Shown here one piece after another: positions 1-4,615 of a stretch of DNA of 7,070 nucleotides. Both the position numbers and the translations under genes were made by a program. This DNA is from Candidatus Bathyarchaeota archaeon. GTDB taxonomy: Archaea; Thermoproteota; Bathyarchaeia; RBG-16-48-13; GCA-020355125. Position 1 is the stretch's first letter; every line of letters begins with the position of its first letter. Under the pieces are notes generated by a model. The model ran no database searches. It was not told where the DNA came from and worked only from the letters and a program-made list of their open reading frames with translations. Where the stretch lies: NCBI GenBank assembly GCA_026014905.1, contig JAOZHK010000099.1, forward strand, positions 1-7,070, in the 5' to 3' direction.

Positions 1-30
1 AAGATCAGTTAACTCAAGGTTAGACGGCAT
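1..30 (-). CDS. N-terminus of an unidentified protein (partial, runs off the window)
   Basis: Only ten residues are visible, MPSNLELTDL, beginning at an ATG on the minus strand. A strong ribosome-binding stretch (AAAGGGGGAT) sits 5 nt or so before the ATG, and a TATA-like box lies about 64 nt upstream, so this looks like a real start. The residues LELTDL resemble the lead-in to the helix-hairpin-helix of archaeal RadA recombinases, which usually continue with PGVGP. In other archaea, however, the neighbouring zinc-ribbon gene is often followed by elongation factor aEF1-beta. The visible residues do not settle either option, and no product is assigned. The upstream neighbour on the same strand is the zinc ribbon, 154 nt away, so it probably has its own promoter. 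Confidence 0.5.
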   Translation of the reverse strand, partial: MPSNLELTDL

Positions 31-88
31 TCAAATCCCCCTTTATGTGGTACCAGATCGTGTTTTCGGGTACATAAGGGTGCCGCTG

Positions 89-97
89 GATATAAAT
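89..97 (-). promoter_or_regulatory. TATA-like box for the partial gene at 1-30
   Basis: On the minus strand this reads ATTTATATC, close to the archaeal TATA consensus. Its centre is about 64 nt before the ATG at 30, which would give a leader of roughly 38 nt carrying the AAAGGGGGAT ribosome-binding site. Placement is inferred from sequence alone. Confidence 0.4.
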
Positions 98-184
98 TCT
101 CCAAAAGTGAAAGGAGTAAAAATTAGCGTCATAAATACGCGCGTGTACTCATTACTCATCTGGCGCGCGTGTATACGAATCGTT

Positions 185-346
185 TTAGGGTCCTGTAAAC
201 CCACAAGAGGGACATTTATACGCCCGTCCAAAGGTACGACATTTCTCGCAGCGCCACATGACGAATTCGCTACATGAGGGACATGGAAATTTGACGGCTT
301 TTTCACGTGGCATAATGGTATGACCACACCAGATGCAGACGGGCAT
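185..346 (-). CDS. Small four-knuckle zinc ribbon protein, COG2888/HVO_2753 type
   Basis: A complete 53-residue protein, missed by length cut-offs. It has four CxxC knuckles: C4/C7, C22/C25, C33/C36 and C45/C48, enough to bind two zinc ions. The order matches the small archaeal zinc ribbons of COG2888 (HVO_2753 of Haloferax), including the segments REKAVKFPCPSC, WRCEKCRTFGR and YKCPSCGFTGP at the C-terminus. That family is annotated as a probable RNA-binding protein linked to translation; the cellular role is known only in outline. The ATG at 346 is preceded by GGTGA at 356-360 with 9 nt spacing, which supports this start. The long overlapping minus-strand reading frame over 43-327 is a shadow of this gene. 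Being a single short gene with its own leader, it is probably monocistronic. Confidence 0.9.
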   Translation of the reverse strand: MPVCIWCGHTIMPREKAVKFPCPSCSEFVMWRCEKCRTFGRAYKCPSCGFTGP

Positions 347-410
347 TTCGATTATTCACCATAAACTCTGAATTTACCGCAGGCTAGAGGTCTAGATGAA
401 ATTGATCCAT

Positions 411-428
411 AAAAACTCTTCGAAAGAG
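411..428 (-). terminator. Hairpin plus T-run downstream of the 478-858 gene
   Basis: On the minus strand this reads CTCTT-TCG-AAGAG followed directly by five T: a 5-bp hairpin with a T tract, in the form of an intrinsic terminator. It lies about 50 nt after the stop codon at 478. A second small hairpin (CGTTG-CCGA-CAACG, 439-452) lies between. The T-run continues as TTTTTATGG, which may also act as the TATA element of the zinc-ribbon gene starting at 346. Confidence 0.5.
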
Positions 429-477
429 CCATCGGAAACGTTGTCGGCAACGCTATTCGTTGATTATCATGTACGGG

Positions 478-858
478 TTACGCATAAAACGCGAAATTGT
501 GGGCTTGCTGTAAAATATGTAGTAAATACTCGAGGCTGATAGGGCTAAATGAGTTTTCAATACCACAGGTTTGACATGGAATTTTGATGATTATTGGAGT
601 GGATTGTTCATACTCGCGATGTAATCCAATGAGGGTGGGCGCTGCATACACGGTTTCAATCGTTTCGGATTTTCCAAAGGTAAAATCCCCAGCGATCAAA
701 TAATCAAGAAACCGCACGTTCATGATGGCGTGACAAGTCTGACATGAATGATCATTCTGAAACGCTAACACCGGATTGCGATCCAGCGCACCGCTACCAG
801 CTTTCTGGACAATCTCTATTTTAATGCGGGCTAGCTCGCGTTTCGAGTTTTGGGTCAT
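478..858 (-). CDS. Hypothetical protein with two CxxC zinc knuckles
   Basis: A 126-residue protein I do not recognise. It contains two CQTC knuckles, C39/C42 and C95/C98, about 52 residues apart, which together could hold one structural zinc in a split zinc ribbon. The first pair is preceded by FQNDHS and followed by HAIMNVRFLDYLI; the second sits in IIIKIPCQTCG. There is no signal peptide or membrane segment, so it is probably cytoplasmic. The ATG at 858 lies 27 nt from the centre of a TATA-like box at 881-889 and has no Shine-Dalgarno sequence, fitting a leaderless transcript. It is divergent from the TIGR04076-type gene across a 47-nt spacer. A nucleic-acid or protein-binding role is possible, but nothing here proves it. 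Confidence 0.7.
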   Translation of the reverse strand: MTQNSKRELARIKIEIVQKAGSGALDRNPVLAFQNDHSCQTCHAIMNVRFLDYLIAGDFTFGKSETIETVYAAPTLIGLHREYEQSTPIIIKIPCQTCGIENSFSPISLEYLLHILQQAHNFAFYA

Positions 859-880
859 AATCTATTATCTGAGGAATTCT

Positions 881-889
881 CTTTTAAAG
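881..889. promoter_or_regulatory. Near-symmetric TATA-like box between divergent genes
   Basis: The sequence CTTTTAAAG is symmetric apart from its central base, so it can be read as a TATA box on either strand. On the minus strand its centre is 27 nt from the ATG at 858, the geometry of a leaderless start. On the plus strand it is about 21 nt from the ATG at 906, somewhat close for a leaderless start there. Confidence 0.45.
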
Positions 890-905
890 CTGCAGACAAC
901 TTTAA

Positions 906-1211
906 ATGGATATCTACAAGGTTATGGGTACGGTGACATGTGTGTCGTGGAGAGACGTTGAATTTGTAGCCAAAGTCATTTCAGTGAAAGGCTTATGTGC
1001 TGCAGGCCATAACATAGGCGACGAATTCGTGATTAACACCCATAAAACAGGAGGAATATGTGGTTTTGTTTATCACGACCTCTTTCCTGTCTTAATGGCC
1101 GCAGTTATGGGAGGATTCATTCCATGGTGGGAAAGCCCTGATGAAGGAACCTATGAGTGTTCCGACAAAAAGAATCTCGTAACCTTTAAAATTACAAAAA
1201 TCACGAAATAG
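906..1211 (+). CDS. TIGR04076 family protein (function unknown)
   Basis: A protein of 101 residues as drawn. The body, VISVKGLCAAGHNIGDEFVI, then GGICGFVYHDLFP, GGFIPWW and a final TYECSD-LVTFKI strand, follows the layout of the TIGR04076 family, small proteins common in archaea and anaerobic bacteria with no assigned function. Conserved-looking Cys and His are C31, H35, C52, H57 and C85, suggesting metal binding. The first 17 residues look foreign to the family. A later GTG at 942, with GGTGA at 932-936 in front, would give an 89-residue protein beginning close to where family members normally start. A second TATA-like sequence (CTTTAAAT, 900-907) overlaps the ATG at 906 and would fit transcription for that later start. 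The family call is firmer than the start. Confidence 0.75.
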   Translation: MDIYKVMGTVTCVSWRDVEFVAKVISVKGLCAAGHNIGDEFVINTHKTGGICGFVYHDLFPVLMAAVMGGFIPWWESPDEGTYECSDKKNLVTFKITKITK

Positions 1212-1353
1212 CTCGCTGTTCGAAATATCCCCTACCGTATTTTACTAAACTCTATCTCGAACACGTCAGCGTCCTGATCATAATGATACCGAAATCCTTA
1301 ATTTAGTACAAAATACCTACAATGATCTTTCAATACAATGCTGAGGGATTCTT

Positions 1354-1701
1354 GTGAAACAACTAATCATTCTCCGGAAAGATTTATCGATGGACATCGG
1401 TAAACTGATCAGTCAAGCTTGTCATGCATGCTTAGAAGCTTCTGAAACCACAAAAAAACGCGACCGTTCAATCTGGAAAGCATGGAAACATGGGGGGGCT
1501 AAGAAAATCGTTGTGAAGGTGTTTTCTCTCGACGAGCTTCTTGAGTTACAAAAACAAGCAAAACGATTAGGTATTCCACATGCCTTAATTATCGATCGAG
1601 GACTCACCCAATTACCTCCAAACACGCCCACAGCATTGGGAATTGGTCCATGGAAAGCTCAGAGTATTGATCAGATTACAGGTGAACTAAAACTCTTCTA
1701 G
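1354..1701 (+). CDS. pth2: Peptidyl-tRNA hydrolase, archaeal/eukaryotic type (Pth2)
   Basis: A 115-residue protein of standard Pth2 length. Pth2 cleaves the ester bond of peptidyl-tRNAs released from stalled ribosomes, recycling tRNA in the cytoplasm. Family features are visible in order: N-terminal strand MKQLIILRKDLSMDIGK, the SQACHACLEA helix (usually AQxxHA), WKHGGAKKIVVKV, and the C-terminal HALIIDRGLTQLPPNTPTALGIGP, where family members generally have DAGxTQxxPGTxTxLGIGP. The D-A-G motif is changed to D-R-G here, a mild departure. The start is GTG at 1354, with GAGGGA at 1343-1348 giving 5-nt spacing and the expected N-terminus. A TATA-like CTTAATTTAG near 1298-1307 could serve it. It converges with Alba; the spacer between them is 84 nt. 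Confidence 0.93.
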   Translation: MKQLIILRKDLSMDIGKLISQACHACLEASETTKKRDRSIWKAWKHGGAKKIVVKVFSLDELLELQKQAKRLGIPHALIIDRGLTQLPPNTPTALGIGPWKAQSIDQITGELKLF

Positions 1702-1758
1702 CTCGCAGCTTCACAGAAACGATTAAAGATAAACAGGAAAAGTTACTGCCGCATAGCC

Positions 1759-1797
1759 CTAGTTCAGCCGGAGTGGCTTCGAAGCCTAAAGAACTAG
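1759..1797. terminator. Nested hairpin across the Alba stop codon, between convergent genes
   Basis: Outer arms CTAGTTC (1759-1765) and GAACTAG (1791-1797) are perfect complements. Inside lies a 12-bp palindrome, GGCTTCGAAGCC (1775-1786), able to form a short hairpin with a TCGA loop. The structure spans the TAG stop of Alba at 1786-1788 and faces the 3' end of pth2. It may help end transcription of either convergent gene, but no long T-run follows on either strand, so the role is an inference. Confidence 0.35.
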
Positions 1798-2064
1798 TAT
1801 GATTTCGATGGTTGATACGGCGCGGGTACGTCCATCTTGTTCGGTGAGCTCTTCGGTTCCAATGTTGATTTTATCGATTTTTATTTTTTCCATAAATCGA
1901 CGTCGGGTTATTTCGGCTACATCAACTGCAGTGGTGATGGCTCTTCCCCTAGCCTTTAACACAACTTCTTTGGCATCAGGTGTGTTGAGGTAGGTGATGA
2001 CCGCTAGGACGTAGCTCATAACGGGTTTTCTTCCAATATAGACTACATTTTGATCGTCGGACAT
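1786..2064 (-). CDS. albA: DNA/RNA-binding protein Alba
   Basis: A 92-residue Alba (Sac10b) protein of full length. Alba dimers coat DNA and also bind RNA, acting as a main architectural chromatin protein in many archaea. Visible hallmarks are [21 protein letters not shown] at 6-26, with R12/K13 in the loop that carries the acetylatable lysine of the Sulfolobus protein; [24 protein letters not shown] at 34-57; and the C-terminal hairpin [25 protein letters not shown]. The ATG at 2064 is preceded by AGAGGT (2071-2076), and a TATA-like TTTTAATAG lies on the minus strand at about 2112-2120. It is divergent from the PfkB gene across a long spacer. No paralogue is visible in the window. Confidence 0.95.
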   Translation of the reverse strand: MSDDQNVVYIGRKPVMSYVLAVITYLNTPDAKEVVLKARGRAITTAVDVAEITRRRFMEKIKIDKINIGTEELTEQDGRTRAVSTIEIILVL

Positions 2065-2386
2065 TCTATGACCTCTTTTCTGGTGTGGCGCTTTGGGTAA
2101 TGTGCTTACCTATTAAAAGTATGGTTATTTAAAACATTTTCTCACAAAAGAGCCGTTTATCAAGGATTTCTCGTTGTGTAGAGGCATGTTTAATACCGGT
2201 TTTATCATAATAGAGCTGGAACGTATGTGCCCCATGGTTTCAGGAGCTTCTTCATTACCCCGATAGCGAGCAAGATACTCGTATTAAATAATGCACGCAT
2301 CCTGATAATTTCTGGTTTTCAGAGAATCACAACTTCCAAAAGACTATTATCTCCTTTTCTCTTTCTCAACAATAGCTAACAATCTT
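2065..2386. other. 322-nt divergent spacer between Alba and the PfkB kinase
   Basis: This holds the Alba ribosome-binding site and promoter at the left (TATA-like boxes near 2112-2120 and 2126-2135 on the minus strand) and a pyrimidine-rich leader at the right before the GTG of the kinase (about 2350-2370). A TATTAT element near 2345-2350 could be the kinase promoter. Most of the middle, 2129-2343, reads on the minus strand like a broken coding region, listed separately. No RNA gene or strong hairpin was seen. Confidence 0.5.
2129..2343 (-). pseudogene. Possible decayed coding remnant (unidentified)
   Basis: Read on the minus strand from 2343, one frame gives SFGSCDSLKTRNYQDACII, a TAA stop (2284-2286), then YEYLARYRGNEEAPETMG. 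After the GGGG run at 2230-2233, a +1 shift continues as AHTFQLYYDKTGIKHASTQR and on to a stop at 2129-2131. Joined, this is about 70 residues with protein-like composition (charged residues, aromatic Y/F, few rare residues), interrupted by one stop and one single-base change in a G run. No start codon is evident. I recognise no family. The alternative is chance open frames in non-coding DNA, which cannot be excluded for segments this short. Confidence 0.2.
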
Positions 2387-3295
2387 GTGATAACCGTGAT
2401 TGTCGCAATCGGCACGATAGGATTAGATACTACTTATACACCAACCATGAACGTCATCGATGTGTTAGGAGGCTCGGCTGCCTATTTTTCTCTTGCATCG
2501 TCATTTTTTCATCCCACAGGAATTGTTGGAGTAATTGGAACAGATTTTCCAGAAAAATACCGAAAACTACTGGATTCGAAAGTAGATCTTCGCGGTGTAC
2601 AAGTTCAAAAAGGAAAAACTTTTCGATATAAATCTAAGTTTGGCTTTGATTTAAATAAGCGAACCACAATTAAGACAGAATTGAACGTGCTCGAACATTT
2701 TCAACCAATCCTCATTGATGACTATCTCACTGCTGAATATCTCTATTTAGGAAACATCGACCCCGATCATCAACTAATGGTTCTAGAGCAAGCATTACAC
2801 CCAAAATTCATTGTATCCGATACGATTAACCTTTGGATTGATACAAAGCGTGAGCAATTTATGAACGTTATCGCGAAATCTGATGTCTTACTTATCAATA
2901 ATGAAGAAATGTGTCTGCTGAGCGGGATCAATAATCTAGTGAAATGCTCACAAATAGCTTTGGATTGGGGTGTCAATTGTATCGTGATTAAAAAAGGAGA
3001 ACACGGCGCACTTTTAACCACTAATACCAACGTGTTTCCCAGCCCAGCTTTTCCAGTATCCGAAGTTATTGACCCAACAGGAGCAGGAGATGCCTTTGCA
3101 GGAGGATTTCTCGGACATATCGCTCGAAAACACGCAGTAAATGAACAGACATTAAAAGAAGCCATTGTTTATGGACACGTGATGGGATCTTTTGTTGTAG
3201 AAGACTTCAGCGTTAATCGCCTTCTTACCCTTTCAACTACGGAGATCGAAGAGCGATTTCAGGAGTACCTCTCTATCACGTCACTCACAGGCTAA
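2387..3295 (+). CDS. PfkB-family carbohydrate/nucleoside kinase
   Basis: A 302-residue member of the ribokinase/PfkB superfamily, full length. These enzymes move a phosphate from a nucleotide (ATP, or ADP in some archaeal members) to a hydroxymethyl or hydroxyl group of a sugar or nucleoside. Seen here are the N-terminal strand VIVAIGTIGLD, the substrate-binding GG at 28-29 (VLGGSAAYFSLASSFF), the NxxE metal motif at 171-174 (NNEE), KKGEHGAL at 202-209, and the catalytic anion-hole signature DPTGAGDAFAGGF at 229-241 with base D235. The substrate is not readable; candidates include ribose-1-phosphate or other nucleoside-derived sugars, given the convergent MTA phosphorylase. The GTG start at 2387 has no Shine-Dalgarno sequence; a second in-frame GTG at 2396 is possible. 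The cytoplasm is the expected location. Confidence 0.9.
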   Translation: MITVIVAIGTIGLDTTYTPTMNVIDVLGGSAAYFSLASSFFHPTGIVGVIGTDFPEKYRKLLDSKVDLRGVQVQKGKTFRYKSKFGFDLNKRTTIKTELNVLEHFQPILIDDYLTAEYLYLGNIDPDHQLMVLEQALHPKFIVSDTINLWIDTKREQFMNVIAKSDVLLINNEEMCLLSGINNLVKCSQIALDWGVNCIVIKKGEHGALLTTNTNVFPSPAFPVSEVIDPTGAGDAFAGGFLGHIARKHAVNEQTLKEAIVYGHVMGSFVVEDFSVNRLLTLSTTEIEERFQEYLSITSLTG

Positions 3296-3333
3296 GCTTT
3301 ATCAATCTATCGGTAAACATCGTCTCTTTCCCC

Positions 3334-3345
3334 TTTTTGCAAAAA
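3334..3345. terminator. Symmetric T/A palindrome between convergent genes
   Basis: TTTTTGCAAAAA is a perfect 12-bp palindrome inside the 87-nt spacer between the PfkB and MTAP stop codons. On the plus strand it is preceded by a pyrimidine stretch (TCTCTTTCCCC), on the minus strand by AGCAATA. Each strand presents a T5 run to its own gene, so it can act as a two-way T-tract terminator, the usual archaeal signal. Confidence 0.5.
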
Positions 3346-3382
3346 TATTGCTATTTAGGGGGGTCGACACAGTGGCAGATTG

Positions 3383-4177
3383 TTAGATGAGTGCGCCCTG
3401 CAATGCCTGACCACATGAGCAGGTCCTGTGAGCAGGAATTTTAGGAATCGTTTCCATGATTAATTTTCGAATATTTTTCACATTGGACGCCATCGTATGG
3501 ATCACTTCTTCCGTAGAAACGGGTTTATCAGCCCATACATCGTAATCCGTTATCATGGCGACTGTTGTGAAGCATATCTCAGCTTCTCGAGCGAGAACCA
3601 CTTCGGGAAACAAGGTCATTCCAATGACATCCGCTCCCCAAGATCGAAAAAGCTGTGATTCCGCCTTTGTGGAGAATCGAGGACCCTGAATGCACACATA
3701 GGTGCCACGGTCATGAAAAGGGAGCTGCAGTATCTTTGACGATGACGCAAAGATCGCCCGTAGTTCAGGGCAGAAAGGTTCTGCAGTTGAGATATGGCAA
3801 ATCTGGCCACCATCATAGAAAGTATCACCACGATTCTTCGTGCGATCAATAAATTGATCAATAATCACAAATTCAGAGGGGCGATAATCTTCTCGTAAAC
3901 TTCCAACTGCAGATGGCGAAATGATTCGTGTGACACCTAATTGTTTAAGTGCCCAGATATTAGCCCGGAATGGAATGTTATGGGGGGGAAATTGATGGTG
4001 TTTACCATGGCGGGGAATAAATGCAATTGTCCGACCTTGATAGCAGCCAACCGTAATCAAAGATGACGTATGCCCGTAGGGAGTGTGAATATTCACTTCC
4101 TTCACATTTTCTAAAATGTCTTGATCATAGACTCCTGTTCCGCCTATGATTCCAATCTCAGCTCTAGAGCTTAGCAT
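3383..4177 (-). CDS. mtnP: S-methyl-5'-thioadenosine phosphorylase (MTAP)
   Basis: A 264-residue enzyme that splits 5'-methylthioadenosine with phosphate into adenine and methylthioribose-1-phosphate, feeding adenine and methionine salvage in the cytoplasm. Visible motifs are GGTGVYD (12-18), PRHGKHH (55-61), the IPFRAN segment (68-73), SPSAVGSLREDYRPSEFVI (88-106), YVCIQGPRFSTKAES (160-174), VIGMTLFPEVVLAREAEICF (184-203) and ITDYDVW (209-215). The two aspartates in TDYD contact the adenine base in MTAPs, favouring MTA or adenosine over 6-oxopurines. The C-terminal CSC (253-255) matches the CxC seen in many MTAPs. The frame extends to TTG 4192 and GTG 4189, but GGTGA (4186-4190 on the minus strand) sits 8 nt before ATG 4177, deciding for 4177. 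Broader purine nucleoside phosphorylase activity is possible. Confidence 0.92.
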   Translation of the reverse strand: MLSSRAEIGIIGGTGVYDQDILENVKEVNIHTPYGHTSSLITVGCYQGRTIAFIPRHGKHHQFPPHNIPFRANIWALKQLGVTRIISPSAVGSLREDYRPSEFVIIDQFIDRTKNRGDTFYDGGQICHISTAEPFCPELRAIFASSSKILQLPFHDRGTYVCIQGPRFSTKAESQLFRSWGADVIGMTLFPEVVLAREAEICFTTVAMITDYDVWADKPVSTEEVIHTMASNVKNIRKLIMETIPKIPAHRTCSCGQALQGALI

Positions 4178-4228
4178 AACCGTTGTCACCAATTTTTCAA
4201 TATGTTTTACTAAATTATCTGATTATTC

Positions 4229-4238
4229 GGTTATAAAT
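4229..4238 (-). promoter_or_regulatory. TATA-like box for MTAP
   Basis: ATTTATAACC on the minus strand lies about 57 nt before the ATG at 4177. Transcription starting near 4208 would give a leader of about 30 nt that contains the GGTGA ribosome-binding site, consistent with the chosen start. Confidence 0.4.
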
Positions 4239-4356
4239 GATTGATGTGCCTCTCCAGCATGCATTGCACGTGTAGTAAGTTAGTCGTTAGCTTTCAACGC
4301 CATTTTATTGAGAAGCACAACTAAATTCATACGAGTAACTAACTTCAGAAAGACTT

Positions 4357-4370
4357 AGAAAGCTTTAAAT
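4357..4370 (+). promoter_or_regulatory. BRE/TATA promoter of tRNA-Lys
   Basis: GAAAG followed by CTTTAAAT has the form of a purine-rich BRE and a TATA box. The TATA centre is about 42 nt before the tRNA, placing the start of transcription near 4392 with a leader of about 17 nt, which RNase P would remove. Confidence 0.55.
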
Positions 4371-4440
4371 GAAGTCAATCTGCCTAATGATTCGATACAG
4401 GATCTCGAGGGCCCGTAGCTCAGCAAGGATAGAGCATCGG

Positions 4441-4471
4441 TGGGAAGTAGCAACCGCTATTTCGCGATGAA
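4441..4471 (+). other. tRNA-Lys intron 1, 31 nt, noncanonical position 30/31
   Basis: The splice sites form a full BHB motif. The exon helix is 4431-4434 with 4473-4476 (AGAG/CTTT, one G-U). The 5' bulge is GG^T (4439-4441), and the central 4-bp helix is CATC 4435-4438 with GATG 4466-4469. The 3' bulge is AA^G (4470-4472). Inside, G4442-C4465, one G-G mismatch, then an 8-bp hairpin GAAGTAGC/GCTATTTC with an AACC loop. Cutting after the second base of each bulge joins G30 to G31 of the anticodon stem. Confidence 0.75.
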
Positions 4472-4478
4472 GCTTTTA

Positions 4479-4491
4479 ACAAGGAGAAGAT
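4479..4491 (+). other. tRNA-Lys intron 2, 13 nt, canonical position 37/38
   Basis: Exon CTTT (4473-4476) pairs with intron GAAG (4486-4489) as the 4-bp helix, flanked by 3-nt bulges TA^A (4477-4479) and AT^A (4490-4492). The outer helix is the anticodon stem beginning G4472-C4493. Cutting after the second bulge base gives exactly position 37/38. Because AC is repeated at both borders, 38/39 and 39/40 would give the same mature tRNA; the bulges favour 37/38. The inner loop is only 6 nt, so there is no second helix. Confidence 0.7.
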
Positions 4492-4615
4492 ACCCGGTGG
4501 TCGTGGGTTCAATTCCCGCCGGGCCCGCCATATCATGAGTTCCACAGCGATAGCTAGCATCATTGGATATTCAACATGCACGTAGTTCACTGACTAGTCA
4601 TTGAAATCATTCAAT

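Larger units (their letters stand above)
4409..4530 (+). tRNA. tRNA-Lys (anticodon UUU) with two introns and encoded CCA
   Basis: The ends give a perfect 7-bp acceptor stem (GGGCCCG with CGGGCCC), discriminator G73 and an encoded CCA. The D arm is GCTC/GAGC with loop AGCAAGGATA (4418-4435); the T arm is GTGGG-TTCAATT-CCCGC (4503-4519); the variable loop is TGGTC. The stretch between the D and variable regions is 44 nt too long. Removing 4441-4471 and 4479-4491 leaves an intact anticodon arm, TCGGG-CTTTTAA-CCCGG, with U33, anticodon TTT at 4475-4477 and A37. The acceptor sequence and G73 fit archaeal tRNA-Lys. The mature length is 78 nt with CCA (75 without), exactly canonical. The decoded amino acid is firm; the intron borders rest on folding. 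Confidence 0.9.

Noticed and set aside
43..327. 94-residue minus-strand reading frame
   Set aside because: It overlaps the zinc-ribbon gene in another frame, has no recognisable features and ends inside the promoter of the next gene; the four-CxxC frame is clearly the coding one.
2770..3165. 131-residue minus-strand frame inside the PfkB gene
   Set aside because: It lies antisense to a full-length kinase with intact motifs; its cysteine/proline-rich sequence is typical of an antisense shadow.
3616..3861. Short frames on both strands inside MTAP
   Set aside because: They are overlapped by the well-conserved MTAP sequence and show no start signals or family features.
4277..4345. 8-bp inverted repeat AAGTTAGT / ACTAACTT upstream of the tRNA
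   Set aside because: The arms are 53 nt apart in AT-rich DNA and do not extend; this is within what chance would give.
4409..4615. tRNA-Lys as an integration site for a mobile element
   Set aside because: No integrase gene is visible and no second copy of the tRNA 3' end was seen in the window.
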